A stretch of DNA of 64,000 bases from contig JBANSL010000010.1 of the NCBI GenBank assembly GCA_037127255.1, forward strand, positions 30,706,120-30,770,119. Direction: 5' to 3'. The DNA comes from Persicaria tinctoria. Lineage: Eukaryota > Streptophyta > Magnoliopsida > Caryophyllales > Polygonaceae. Below are positions 25,732-36,849 of the stretch, in pieces (position 1 is the stretch's first letter; every line of letters begins with the position of its first letter). The notes below the pieces were generated by a model. The model saw only the letters and a list, made by a program, of their open reading frames with translations. It searched no databases and was not told where the DNA came from. Made by a program: the position numbers and the translations under genes.

Positions 25732-28584
25732 TGTAAAGGCTCGGATTTTCAAATCCTAATTTTTTCGGAAATAAATAAAATAAAAATGGATTTAAATCGG
25801 ATTTAAAACTCGTTTAGCGGATTCCGACCGGAATATAAAATTTAGCGAACGATTTCCATCATTTTACCTCGAAAATTCAAAATAATTATCGTAGTGCGAA
25901 ATCCTTGTCGATTTTATAAATCTAATTGATCGAGAAAGCGAGAGTCGGGGAAACTAACATTTGAGAACTAATTGTAGGATTCCAAATTCGCGTATTCGGG
26001 AATTATCTTCGGGTATTATTTTTAACCAATTTCACACTCAATTCTCACCCACTCCCTCCTACCTTACCCCGCATCTCGAGACCATCCCTCCCTCACCTAA
26101 TCTTTCATTTCATGTCAAGCCTCACCCTATCCTCCATTCTTTTCAATCCCCACGCCATTCCTCCTCTGTATCACACCTCCTCCATCACCCTCCCTGCATT
26201 CACCACTATCATTTCGTCGCCACCATCCCCGGAGCCTTACCACCGTCACTGATCGCCTCCACCATCAATCCTTATTCCTCCTTCGACCTTCCTCGACACC
26301 TCCAGCAGCAGCGGAGCCACCAGGAGCAACCGCACGAGCCACCGCAGCTCCAACGATCTCCCTTTTTCCATGTTTCCATATCCAAAGTCGCCGCTCGAGT
26401 CGATCGCGAACCAAAGTTTCGGTTAGTCGTTCTCCTTCATTTCCGATCCAAAACGAACCTCGAACTCCACCATCATCCTCACCCCTATCTGACGCAGGTC
26501 CGAGAAGCCATCGAGAGCCTCCGATGACGCCCGGAACTCCGATCGAGAGCTCCGAAGTCGCGAACTTCATCGGTGAGTTCCACCTTTTCCTTCCTCTGTT
26601 TCTAATCGATTTCTATTCGGGATCGGGCTATGGTCGAGTGTGAGTGTGTGTGAGCTGAGTGCGGGAATTCGGGTGGAGCTCGAGAGCTCCGGCGAGCTCG
26701 AGAGCGGTGGTGAGCGAGCTTCGACAGGCGAGAGGGCGAGCGGAGCTAGGAGTGAGCGATCGTCGAGAACGAGGTCGGGAGCAACAGGTGCGTGTGAGGA
26801 GACAAGGGATCCCAGGATCTAGGCGAGGCTGAGGGACGTAGCCAGCTCCGTCGAACAGTGCAGCGGCGCCGGTAGGAGCGAAGTCGAGCTGGGCAATGGC
26901 GTGGGCGGCGGCTTCATTTGAATCTGGAGGAGGAAGACGCTGATGTGGACTCGTGGGCCCATTTTGCTAACATTATATATATTATACATATTGTGTTATT
27001 TGTTAACCGGTTGGGATTTAAGCGGGTTTGGTTCGGTTCGGTACGGTTCGGGTTATCCGTTTATTATCTAACTAATTAATGGTAATTAAAATATATTATT
27101 GGGACTTCAAGATTTATAAAGAATTTGAAAAAGAATTTCAAGGTTAAGTAATCGAATAAATAAATTTAAAAGGTAATTTGACGAGTATTTTCAAGGGTCG
27201 GAATACTTAATTATTTAACTGGGATTTGAAACGGTTCTGAAACTAACTTGGGAATAAGACTTATTCGATGACTAACTAGCATGATAATATGATCGTTTGA
27301 CTAACAGTATGATATGCATGTAATAGCATGACTTGTGGTGAATTATTATATGAGATTAAATGTTGGATGATTATGACGATCTAGTAGGATTTTATATCAC
27401 ACAAATTATGTCTTATGATTTTGATGAACCATTGAGGTATATGCGGAAATGATGTATATGAATATGCAGAAATGGGTGAATGAATTATGGAGAACGATGT
27501 GGTCTTGATGAGCGAATGATGCGATGAAATGACTTTCATAATATGTTACTTGTTATATTGATTGAGGTGTGGTTGAGTGCTTAATAGTTGGATGTCGACT
27601 TATGTATATTCCATTATGTACTAGGTGATACTCTGTGATTGTGACTATTGTGTGCTGGATTCTTCTGTTGCCGATCTGCTAGCCAGGTAAGTCCTCCGGG
27701 GCTTACTCAGTAACCAGTACCTCCTGCCTGATGTGTCATATAGTATGTAGGTGTTGCATATGCATAAGAGCATGTCATGTAGTATCATGCTTAGGAATTG
27801 CATTTACGAATGAACATCCTTATCCTGTATGCGTTTGAATACAGAACGGCCGTTATCTGTGAGTCCTAGAGTCCTTGCTAGGGTCATAGGGCAGCCTAGC
27901 TTCATCGGGTGTTGTCCTCCTCGTGTCATTTATATAGCATCGAACTGGCCAGTCTCCACCCTATCTGTAAGGGGGGTGGTGGTAGAAGAGGGATATACCA
28001 CTTGGTATTCTTTGTTAAGGCCTTCCTCAATATTCTGCACATATGAATTAGGAGCATGATAGTGTGGTTTTATTTCAGTATTGCATGAAGGCATCCTTTA
28101 TTCTAGGTATAGGCGTATTATATGTCCTCAGCGCGGTCAGAGGACCCGCGGGCGGACTCTTGGCCTGAGTTGGTGGTATAGTTTTAGGTACCCGATACAC
28201 TGCTTGATTTTGTGATGTTATGACGGGGTCTATTCATATGGCGGAGAGTGAGTGTTTGAAACCTGACTTCACCAGATTCATGCTTTTGGGATTTCTCCAT
28301 AATTATACTCTGTTTTGACCCGGCTCTGCTGTGGCACTGGTTGTATCACTTTCAGAACCTATGCCCTTTGCATGATAAAGGATTTCTCGCGTTGTAGACT
28401 TAGGATAGGTATAGGGGTTTACCCCGGGGTCTCCAACGGACCTTCCGGATTTGGGTGCGAAACCCCACTTTAAACTACAAATCCTTGGTTTCAAACCTTC
28501 AACCTGTACTCGGGGCGCAAGATCCCAACGAGGGGTTTCATCCCTCGAAACGTAACTCGGGAATCATAATCCCGGGCCGTTACA
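25732..28584 (+). repeat. 3' LTR of the LARD-like element
   Basis: Same ends as the 5' LTR and followed by duplication GATGG at 28585-28589. By eye the first about 900 bp differ from the 5' LTR at roughly 2% of positions. It lacks the GATATGAT expansion and has a small local duplication (GAGCTCGAGAGC words) near 26675-26705. Confidence 0.95.
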
Positions 28585-29603
28585 GATGGGATTCACTATT
28601 TTTTTCCAAATTCCACCGGGATCGGGACGGGTCCGGGATTTACGGGATTGGTGCCCACCCCTAATAAATCTCATAAGGGAAATGAACAAAACTGTAGTAG
28701 CAAAATACCCAAGAAAACAGCCCCTATAGGACCTCAAAGTTGCACCAAAACAGATAGCATTTAAACATCTTCATATATTATCACACAACACATCATGCAG
28801 TTAAGGATTTTTTACTTCTACGAAATATTTTCCTATTTTTATATATATGTACAAACTCAAGTATCTTCTTCATTCCTATTAAATATGGATACATACTTTT
28901 ATAAATCCAGTTGCTTTGTTTTCTATCCGATCTTGAGTTTCAAAACAGTATATCAGTGTTCCTAGGAACTTCAATTGAATCTCTAAGCTCAGGATTTCAT
29001 ACTTGAATTTGTGGCAGATCCTCTTATATTGAAGTGGTTGGTTAGATATAACTCTTCATTCAGCAAAGCTTGATGATATAAGAAAAGAACAACAAACATC
29101 ATTGTAAGAATCAGATTAATCCTATAATATTGAAAAAATGAAGTTGATTTTAGAGCAGATGATAGACTTGGAAGTTTAGGGTAGTAATGGGAAATTTTAT
29201 CATAACAAAAACCAGCCTAGAGAACTTGAATATGCCTACATCACACTAACTGCTAGAAAGGTGAGTTATGGCACACTAACTAGCAAAAAGGCGAATCATG
29301 TACCTTATAGAACTCTTGGTCAGAGTTGCTGCTCAAGAGTCATTAGAAGCCTCGGCAGGATGAGAGACAAAAGTTCTTCAAGAGTTGCCCGGATCTACCT
29401 TTCCAACAAACAAACATCAACAAAGAGAGACAAAAATTGCCCAAAATGAAAAAAAAAAAATAAAAAAAAAACCCAAAAAGCCCAAACAAGGAGGATAATA
29501 ATCAAAAGAACACACCCGAATTTGACCAAAAAACATAAAGATCTTTAAGTTTTTTCATAAAATTGAATGTAAAATTGCATGGTACAAATAGAAACATTAC
29601 CTT

Positions 29604-30066
29604 AAGATGTTTGAAATTCTCCTTCAATGCCTTGACTTGCTTTAGCTCTTCGTCTTGTTTTCGATCTCTTTCCTAACTGTTTTCAATTTATGGCTCAGCA
29701 AAGACATACAAAAATATTGCACAAGAATCAAAACATGCAGAAAGTCATCCAACCTGAAGTTTTCGTTGTTCTTGAGATTCTTGTATTGGTAAAGCATCAA
29801 ACAATCCTGAATTTTTGTTTGCTTTCAGTTTTTCGAACACATTTATAAAAACAGTTCTTTCTTTTTCCTTTTCGTGAAAATCGTTTCATGTATAACTAAA
29901 AGAGTCAAGAACTATGAATTCCACTTGTATCCGGTGGGGGAAAAAGAAGAGATAAATAACTAAAAGAGAAAGAACTATGAGTGTAACCTTGAATTCCAAT
30001 CTCATCAGGGCAGTAAGGTGAGCTCAATCTAGGCTCAACACCTTCCGGAACAATCACATCAAATCC
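29604..30066 (-). pseudogene. Unidentified multi-exon gene fragment inside the CACTA element
   Basis: Three minus-strand exon-like segments with splice-like borders. (1) About 30066-29986: GFDVIVPEGVEPRL then SSPYCPDEIGIQ, ending before GGTTACAC. (2) About 29877-29756: NVFEKLKANKNSGLFDALPI then QESQEQRKLQ, ending at GTTGGATG. (3) About 29670-29604: ERDRKQDEELKQVKALKENF then KHLK, ending at GTAATG. Segments 2-3 are charged and helix-forming, probably coiled coil. Their order and borders fit parts of one gene captured with introns. I do not recognise the family. Confidence 0.55.
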
Positions 30067-30365
30067 CTAAAAAACACATACCGCATGTACAACAAAGGGA
30101 AGGAAATATCAATACAGAAATAAAAATTGCAGTAAAGTCGGAATCTAAATCTCCCAAGCAACTAAAATGGCAAATGACACATAAGAAGAATCTATTTGCA
30201 GATCGAGATGATGGGCAACGCCAAGATTAACTCAGCCAGAACCAACAACTAGAACTTTCTTCTTCTTCTTGTTTGGTTTGTTACATTGAAATAAAGTTAC
30301 TTATTCTATTATGTTCTCTAAAAATTTACCAAATTTGATACCCTAACCAATTGTGAGCCTAAATT

Positions 30366-30560
30366 GAGAAAGCTTCGAGAGTTCAGAAACCCTAACCTTC
30401 GAGAGTTCAGAAACCTAGACGGATCCATAAAGAAATTGAGCCTAACCTTTGAGAGTTTAGAAACCCTAACCTGCGAGAGTTCAGACTTCACAAGCTCATC
30501 ACACATTGGAATGGCTTCCGTCCCCTGGTCGACGACGAGTTCAGAAACCCTAAGCATCGA
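30366..30560 (+). repeat. Short minisatellite (about 24-25 bp unit)
   Basis: Four to five diverged copies of a unit close to TTCGAGAGTTCAGAAACCCT, some separated by unrelated bases. Confidence 0.75.
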
Positions 30561-30721
30561 GAGAGCGAGCAACAGAAGGCGGAGATAGAGAGAGAGCCAT
30601 AGAGAAAGCTCCTAGATATGAAATTGGAAGGGATATGGGTCGTGGTTCATTTGAAAAAGAGAGGTAGAGGCAGTGTAGAGGCGGCGAGGGTGGAGGCGAG
30701 GGATATATGCTCGCATCTCAG

Positions 30722-30724
<3 letters not shown>

Positions 30725-30758
<34 letters not shown>
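30725..30758. repeat. (GA)n microsatellite
   Basis: About 17 GA units in CACTA-internal DNA. Confidence 0.9.
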
Positions 30759-31247
30759 AAGCACCATCGAAGAACGGATCGAGGAGCCAGAATAGAAGAT
30801 ATCGGAGAAGGAGATAAAGGAAGTCGGATGGCATAGACGAAAGAAGTCGGAGTAGAGATCCAGACCTTCCATCGACGGTGAGAGTGAAGGCATGAGGGAG
30901 GTTGAGTCTGAGCGAATGAATGAGGTTAATCGGGAATTTAGTTTAACAAGGGCTGTAATTTTTTTTTTAAGTTGAAAATCGAAACTTCAAAAAATTTGGC
31001 CAAGTGTTTGGGATTTTGCGGTACCTTTACCGCTTTTATTTCGGTAGAATTTTGACTAAGTGTGTTCCGCGCCTTTCAAAATTTTTTAAATAGAATTTTT
31101 AACATTGTCCAAGAAGTTAAACTGATCTATATATTGTCAATGACATCTAAATATTTTAAACTGATGTTATAAATATATTTAACATCATGCGTACTTCTGA
31201 CCGATGTAAATAATGTGATGTCTATGGACAAAATTCTAGTAGTGGAG

Positions 31248-32510
31248 GTTAGTTGGTCAACTCTTTTAATAAGAGGTGTTGTAGTGGTCCAGCTGTCTTC
31301 CAAGAAATTGATAGATTTTCCGTTACCGACTGCCCATATCAGGCCTGCTTTAAAAGTTTGTATGAGAGAACATAATTTTGACCATTTCCAAGAGGAGTTC
31401 CCATTACGAGTGTAATATTGTCTTTTAGAAATTTGTATTGAATTGGATTCAACTAATAATTTCCATAACAACTTCATTTGGAGTGCTTCGCCGATTCGTT
31501 CATATCTCTTTTTTTCCATATGCCCAGACCCCCACGGTTCTTGGGCCTGCATATCTTGTCCCATGAAATAAGAGGATAAGTTTGTTGCTATACTCGTAGC
31601 TCTCCCCTGTTGGGAGAGAGTGTTAGCATGTCACTTGCATAGTTGATCTTTGAATTTGCAGATTATTTCCTCAAAAGTTTATTGAGTGACTCTTCCATTA
31701 ATAATCGGGCATCCTAAATATTTTTCCAAATTAGTTTTGTTTGAAATGTTGAGATTTTCTTCATCAATCTCAGCAATTCGATAACGGGCTATGGCAGATG
31801 TAGCCTGAAAAGCCGATTTGTGGTAGTTAACCTGTTGGCCTGATATTCTATAGTAGTCATCAATTGTTTTCCGCACCCTGGTACATGCAGAAACACTGCC
31901 TTTTGTGAAAATAATATTGTCATCAGCAAACGCAAGGAAGGGGACCTAGGACCACTGTAACCGAAACGAAAACCAATCCCAGAGTCATCAACATTTGCTT
32001 CCCAGATCAACTTTCTGCTAATATTTCCGCCCCAAGAATGAATAGGAAAGGGGACAGAGGGTACCCTTGTCGCAAGCCTCGGGTTGGTTTAAATGGTTTT
32101 ATAGGGCCGTTCTTAACTAAGACAAAGAAGGAGACTGAAGTGACACATTCTATAAAGCTTATAAATTTGGGGTCGAAACCAAATTTTGCCAGTACTTGCT
32201 GGGTAAAATTCCAATCTACTCTGTCATAGGCTTTTTCCATATCAAGTTTAATAGCCAACTAGCCTTGTTTTCCTTTCCGTGTTTTGAATGAATGAAAAAT
32301 TTGACGTGCTATCAAGACGTTGTCTTGAATAGCCATGTCTAAAACAAACGCACCTTGTAGATGGTGAATTAATTAATTTGCCAATGATTTGTTTAAGTCT
32401 CTCTCTGAGGATTTTAGAGATTATTTTGTAGATGGTGGAGCAGAGACTAAGGAGTCGATAATGATTTGTTGTAGCAAGGTTATCATATTCAGGTATCTTC
32501 TCGATTAATT
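31248..32510 (-). mobile_element. LINE A, 5' part (reverse transcriptase), continued from 9606-11128
   Basis: The minus strand reads RT and downstream regions: AIKLDMEKAYDRVDWNF, GLRQGYPLSPFLF (RQGD in active relatives), EKYLGCPIINGRVTQ, then LKLLW-type sequence ending at the CACTA border. The element is 5' truncated near 32510, in the N-terminal part of RT. Several frameshifts show it is inactive. Its last codons join in frame with 11128 once the CACTA element and one GAG copy are removed. Confidence 0.9.
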
Positions 32511-32608
32511 TCTCCTTTCCTTTCTCTGACTATCTTCTCGATTTTTTTTGTATTATCAGTGTAAAGTTTTTAAAATTTTTATGAATGTACAATTGATGAC
32601 AAGTGTCA

Positions 32609-33876
32609 CGTGTGTGTTGGGGTTGGTGCGTTTTATAAGGGTGGTCTCAGCAGCATTTTCGGTTGTTCTTGGCGGTCCTATTCTGTTTTGGGGATCTGAC
32701 GTTCGGTGTCGGGTCTGGTGGGGGTCGCGGCGATGTGTATCGAGTCGACTCTGTATTTCGGAAATTTTCTTGGATGATCGTCTTCATCGCCCATAAGGAC
32801 TCCTAACGTACCGCTGGCCAGCGATGTCATCGTTTGGTGATGCTTGACTTCGGGTTTAGTCTACGTTGTCCCTAACGTTATTTGGGTTAGGATCGTGTGT
32901 TGGTCTGGTTTTGTTTGCTTGACACTTTTGTATTACACCGCTTTTTTATGTTATATGTTTGACGGTTCGCCGTCTATCGACTTTGTCTACCTCTCGAGAT
33001 ACTAAGTTTGTTTGGCCATAGAATTATCTATATACATATACTAAAACCGATGCATTGCTGCCTGCGTGGTGGCACGTGAGTGAATCTGCCTACGTGGCGG
33101 CGCGAGAGTGCGTCTCGCAAAGCTTTCTCCCGTAAAAAAAAGAAATCTAATAAAAATAACTATTTTATTTTACCATTCACACATATAATTGGATAGATAG
33201 AATATCTTATAAGAGAGTAAATATTATATAAGGAAAAAACTATATCAATATAATTAAACGTAGTAGTAGTAATAATAAAAATAATTAATAAAACTAATTT
33301 TCATAGTCATTCTTACCGAAAATATTAATAGATAAATATGTAATATTTATAGGTGCTATTTTATTTATATTTAGATTATTTTTTGGCGGAAATAATTATT
33401 TATATCAAAATCAATCATTTAATAATTGTTATTTTATATCTATCTATATTATTTTTTAAGGCCAAAATAAATAATTAAAATATTACAGTATATAGCCATA
33501 TATGTAGTCACAATCTATCCGTACATAGATATTTTTAGTAAATTAAAGAAATAAATATATACTACATATTTAATAAAAAGGAATATTAAAATATTTTTAA
33601 AAATCAACTATCTAATTAAATTACACGAGATTTAATTAACCATAGCTTAGGAAAAAAAAATTTACATAGTACATTATAAATGTGAATTTTATTTATATTT
33701 TGAGAAAATCTAATTAAAAGATATTTAGATTATATATAACCTGTCGAACTAATTTTATTTATATTTATATTAATTTTTAGAGAAAAAAATAATTTGTATT
33801 TAGATTAACGCATTCTCCGTACACGGGACGAGATCTACACTAGTTTTCTTCTATACCGAGTACTCCGTAAAAAAAA
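32609..33876 (+). mobile_element. Short non-LTR retrotransposon copy, split by a Helitron-like element
   Basis: The 17-18 bp duplications AATTGATGACAAGTGTCA (32591-32608) and AATTGATGACAGGTGTCA (33877-33894) flank it, with one mismatch. It ends in an A run at about 33868-33876. The body matches the copies at 56234 and 57247 (GTATCGAGTCGACTC, GACGGTTCGCCGTCTATCGA, CCTCTCGAGATACTAAG). Without the Helitron-like insert it is about 450 bp. Long duplications and an A tail mark target-primed reverse transcription. Confidence 0.85.
33027..33844 (+). mobile_element. Helitron-like element (non-autonomous)
   Basis: Begins TCTATATACATATACTAAAA and ends ACACTAGT (CTAGT terminus). It lies between an A (33026) and a T (33845) with no target duplication. 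A short imperfect hairpin (CCGTACACGG, 33818-33827) lies about 13 nt before the 3' end. Removing it restores GAATTATTTC, which is what the related non-LTR copy has at 57609-57618, so the borders are supported independently. 818 bp, no Rep/helicase. Confidence 0.8.
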
Positions 33877-33894
33877 AATTGATGACAGGTGTCA

Positions 33895-34535
33895 AGTCAA
33901 GTAGTGAGCACTTGAGTAGGATTAGATTCACTTTGAAAGTAGCAGCCTCTCTCTTCTTCTGTCCATCGCCTTCCTTGAAATGATCACTCTGCTTTTATCT
34001 ACAGTCTATAACTTCGACGGTTAAACTTCTTTGCCACTCCGTAATTATTACTCTCCTCTTACCTTTTATTTCTATACTCAATATTCGTACGCTACCAAAT
34101 CTAATACTCGCTCTGTAAAAAAAAGAGGTAAATATAATTGTTTGGAATTTACGGAGTAATAATCTCAGAAGTCTAATTCCCTACAATTGTAATTTTGAAA
34201 AATATGTTTAATTAATTTCTAGTTTTTCTAAATTAAATTATCACAAAGAGAGTTTTATAGAAATTTATATACAATTACTATTATATCCTTAAAAGATGGA
34301 ATATATATATATGGAAGATGTGATTTTTTGGCTAAATAAAATAGGAAATTTATTAAAATAAAACGGTAGAAGAAATCTTAAGTAATTCCCCTTTGTATAA
34401 TTTGGAGGAATAAAAATCCCATGACGATAACTTTCGAGGGTTTTGAATTTATATTTTATTATCCAAACGCAAATATTAAAACTCACTTAGAAAATATTGC
34501 AATTTGTGAGATTTTTAAAAACCTAAATTTGGTCT
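33895..34535. other. AT-rich upstream region of DUF2431 gene A
   Basis: No gene or recognisable element. It holds the promoter of the gene starting at 34612. Confidence 0.6.
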
Positions 34536-34543
34536 TATAAATA
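34536..34543 (+). promoter_or_regulatory. TATA box of DUF2431 gene A
   Basis: TATAAATA, 69-76 bp upstream of the ATG at 34612, consistent with a short 5' UTR. Confidence 0.6.
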
Positions 34544-34611
34544 AGTACTCTGTCTGTACTGCCAAACTTGGAGTGCATGTTTTCACTGCGATTGGCGATT
34601 GCAGAATTGCA

Positions 34612-35478
34612 ATGGTGTTATTACAGGAGGAGCAGTATCTCAAGGAGCGGCGTATAAAGCATTACAGCAACCACCATAAGATATTGCTCGTCGGCGAAGG
34701 CAATTTCTCCTTCGCAACCTCTTTAGCTACTGCCTTTGGCTACGCTCCTAATCTAACTGCCACTTCTCTCGATTCCAGAGGTCTGTATGTACATATAGGT
34801 ATACATCTTCTATATACACATATATATATAAAGCAAGGTGCTGATGATCAATTGTATGTGCATTCATATATATATATAGAGACTGTAGTCAGGGTGTACG
34901 CGGACCAAGGCGATACGAACCTCCGTAATTTGGAACATCGGGGAGCTGTTGTTATCCACGGGGTTGATGCAAACAAGATGAACAACCACCGTAAGCTTCA
35001 ATATGAGCGTTTCGATCGCATCATCTTCAGCTTCCCACACGCAGGTGGTGATTCCAACGCTGGAATCTGGGAGTGCTCCACCTGGTACATTGAGTAAGTA
35101 TATATTCCCTGATTTCAGGCATATATATATATAGTCTTATGGATTAATATATTTGAAGCAATGTTTTAACAAGTTTGTGTTCAATGGAGTATATGTTATA
35201 GATGTCACCAAAGGGTTGTAAGTGGGTTCTTGAAGGCGGCGAAGCACATGCTCTCGGAGGGAGGCGAAATACATATCACCCACAAGACGACGCATCCGTA
35301 TAGCAGGTGGGATGTAGTTGGATTGGCGGAGAATGAAGGGCTGATGCTGAAGAGGGAGGACGAGTTCTACAGGTGGGATTATCCGGGGTACATCAACAAG
35401 AAAGCGTACGGAAGGAAATGGAACAAGACGTTTAAAGTGGGCGAGTGTTCTACCTTCATGTTCTGCAACAGGTCATGA
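34612..35478 (+). CDS. DUF2431/BMT5-like methyltransferase-domain protein (At4g26485-like), copy A, intact
   Basis: Three exons 34612-34780, 34880-35093 and 35202-35478 with GT-AG borders and matching phases: 660 nt, 219 residues. The start is the only in-frame ATG (MVLLQEEQYLKERRIKHYS). HKILLVGEGNFSFATSLA is the S-adenosylmethionine-binding motif of the family; later blocks are RGAVVIHGVDA, FDRIIFSFPHAGGD and GGEIHITHKTTHPYSRW, ending VGECSTFMFCNRS. The family is related to yeast BMT5, which methylates a uridine N3 in 25S rRNA; whether the plant proteins do this is unproven. Two decayed copies lie downstream at 47973 and 50863. Confidence 0.93.
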
Positions 35479-36849
35479 AATGTACTTGTGTAATTGCTTT
35501 TGCTGCCATGGTATTTTGGGCTGTTGTTTTGTTTTTCAGTGTTTTAGGCCATTGGAGGTAAGTAGCATGGAAAATGCTACTGTAATTAGCTAAGCACTTG
35601 ACTTGAAGGCTGAAGCTATCCCTATCTCGGTTGATGAAGTATCCCCGCATCAGAAATTGGGTGAATTCATATTTCCTTTATAACTCTGCACAAATCCTTT
35701 GATACAATGTCGATAGTAACTTGAGCTTGTAACTCAAGCGGGCAGTTAGTTGCTCAACTTACTGTATGGACAATCTATGGATTTGAGATTAGGCGTGCCA
35801 ATCTTTGGCCATTTTTATCCGTTACTGTTCAAGATACTAAAATTACTACTTTTTTATTCATCTCTTTCCGTCACATTAGTATAGCATCCCTTTCTCACTT
35901 TTTTTCATTTTAACAATAGTATTCATAGCATCCCACAATTCATCTTTTTTTACCAATTCAATTTATAAATATACCATTCTATAACAATTATTTCCAACAT
36001 GTTTATAATATGATTATAATATTATATTAGTATTTAATTACTAAAATGTAATCATAAAATTTAGATTTAAAATAAAATAGAAAATATCATTGATTAAAAA
36101 AAAAAGAAATTTCATTATCATTAAAAAAAGAAAAGTTCATTGATTAAAATACATAAACTAAATTGCAACGTACGAAGCATAATACGAAATTTGCGCCCTG
36201 AAACGACCTCAAATGGCTTAAAAAGCCCGTAGGTCACGGCGTAGCGGTGAGTTTTGTTCGTGATGCGATTCCCTATCCGGAAAGGTATTATTATAAGTAA
36301 TCGGACACCAAATGACCAAGATCCAATTTACCGAGCAAAATTACAATATAATTATATCAAAATAAATCATTTTTTTTCATATTACAGTCGAAACATATTC
36401 AAATTTGATGTCTATGTGTAGAGAAAAATGAATCTAGTATTATGGTAATTTTTAATTATTATTTTTTACATTTTACATAACGAAATTAGCATTATATGAA
36501 TTTAATTAAACTCGGCCAGATGCAATCTGGGCCGTCCGTTCCTTGCAATCCTAGCCGTCCGCGCCAGCCTCCTGTGGTGTGGCGACACGTGTCCTGCCCA
36601 TCTGCAGATCTGCGTCAGCCACCCTTCCTCCAAATGCTGTGTTTTGCCCTCTTCCGCACTTAAAGGACGCCGTTTTGACTATTTAATTTCCGGAAAAAAT
36701 AAAATGAATCTGACACCCTCTTTATTACAACCTATAGCAGTGATACCATTTTGGTATCCCATAAGCATCCGCCAGCCTTCCCCGACAATATTTTATATTT
36801 TTTTTTTCCAGTTTAGCATCCCTACAACCCCCCGTTAAAAGTGCTCTTA
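35479..36849. other. Intergenic, AT-rich
   Basis: No gene seen. A more GC-rich patch at 36510-36640 includes GACACGTGTC (a G-box-like palindrome) with no gene attached to it. Frames at 35456-35650 and 36644-36838 have no similarity. Confidence 0.55.

Larger units (their letters stand above)
17979..28584 (+). mobile_element. Non-autonomous large LTR retrotransposon (LARD-like)
   Basis: Two LTRs of about 2.9 kb flank a 4.8-kb interior, and GATGG duplications are at 17974-17978 and 28585-28589. A PBS for initiator-Met tRNA is at 20902 and a purine-rich stretch AGAGGTGGATGA lies just before the 3' LTR. The interior shows no gag, protease, RT, RNase H or integrase in any frame. Complete borders with a defective interior fit a large retrotransposon derivative mobilised in trans. 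LTR start and end sequences suggest the Gypsy superfamily, by inference only. Confidence 0.92.
16485..28663. mobile_element. hAT-type element interrupted by two later insertions
   Basis: The ends are TAAGGGTGGGC and GCCCACCCCTA. Flanking 8-bp duplications ATAAATCT lie at 16477-16484 and 28664-28671. Its own length is about 0.7 kb after removing the Mutator-type MITE (16846-17700) and the LTR element (17979-28584). Both termini are rich in GGGACGGG / CCCGTCCC words. No transposase is visible, so it is non-autonomous. Confidence 0.88.
28672..31130. other. CACTA-internal DNA, right part
   Basis: Apart from the captured exons at 29604-30066 it holds AT-rich intron-like sequence, a short minisatellite at 30366-30560 and a GA run at 30725-30758. 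Frames around 30612-30893 are driven by the GA run and are not called. The right end has ACCGATGT-type subterminal motifs at about 31125-31215. Confidence 0.5.
11129..31244. mobile_element. CACTA (En/Spm-like) element, 20.1 kb with nested insertions
   Basis: The ends are CACTACTAGAA at 11129 and TTCTAGTAGTG ending at 31244. Flanking 3-bp duplications are GAG (11126-11128 and 31245-31247). Both ends carry the subterminal motif ACCGATGT / ACATCGGT. Joining the flanks restores a continuous LINE frame on the minus strand, which proves the borders. The element's own DNA is about 11129-12550, 15381-16484 and 28672-31244; the rest is later insertions. I see no TNP2/TNPD transposase, so it is probably non-autonomous. 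It carries host gene fragments (diacylglycerol kinase at 12149-12332; unidentified exons at 29604-30066). Confidence 0.92.
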
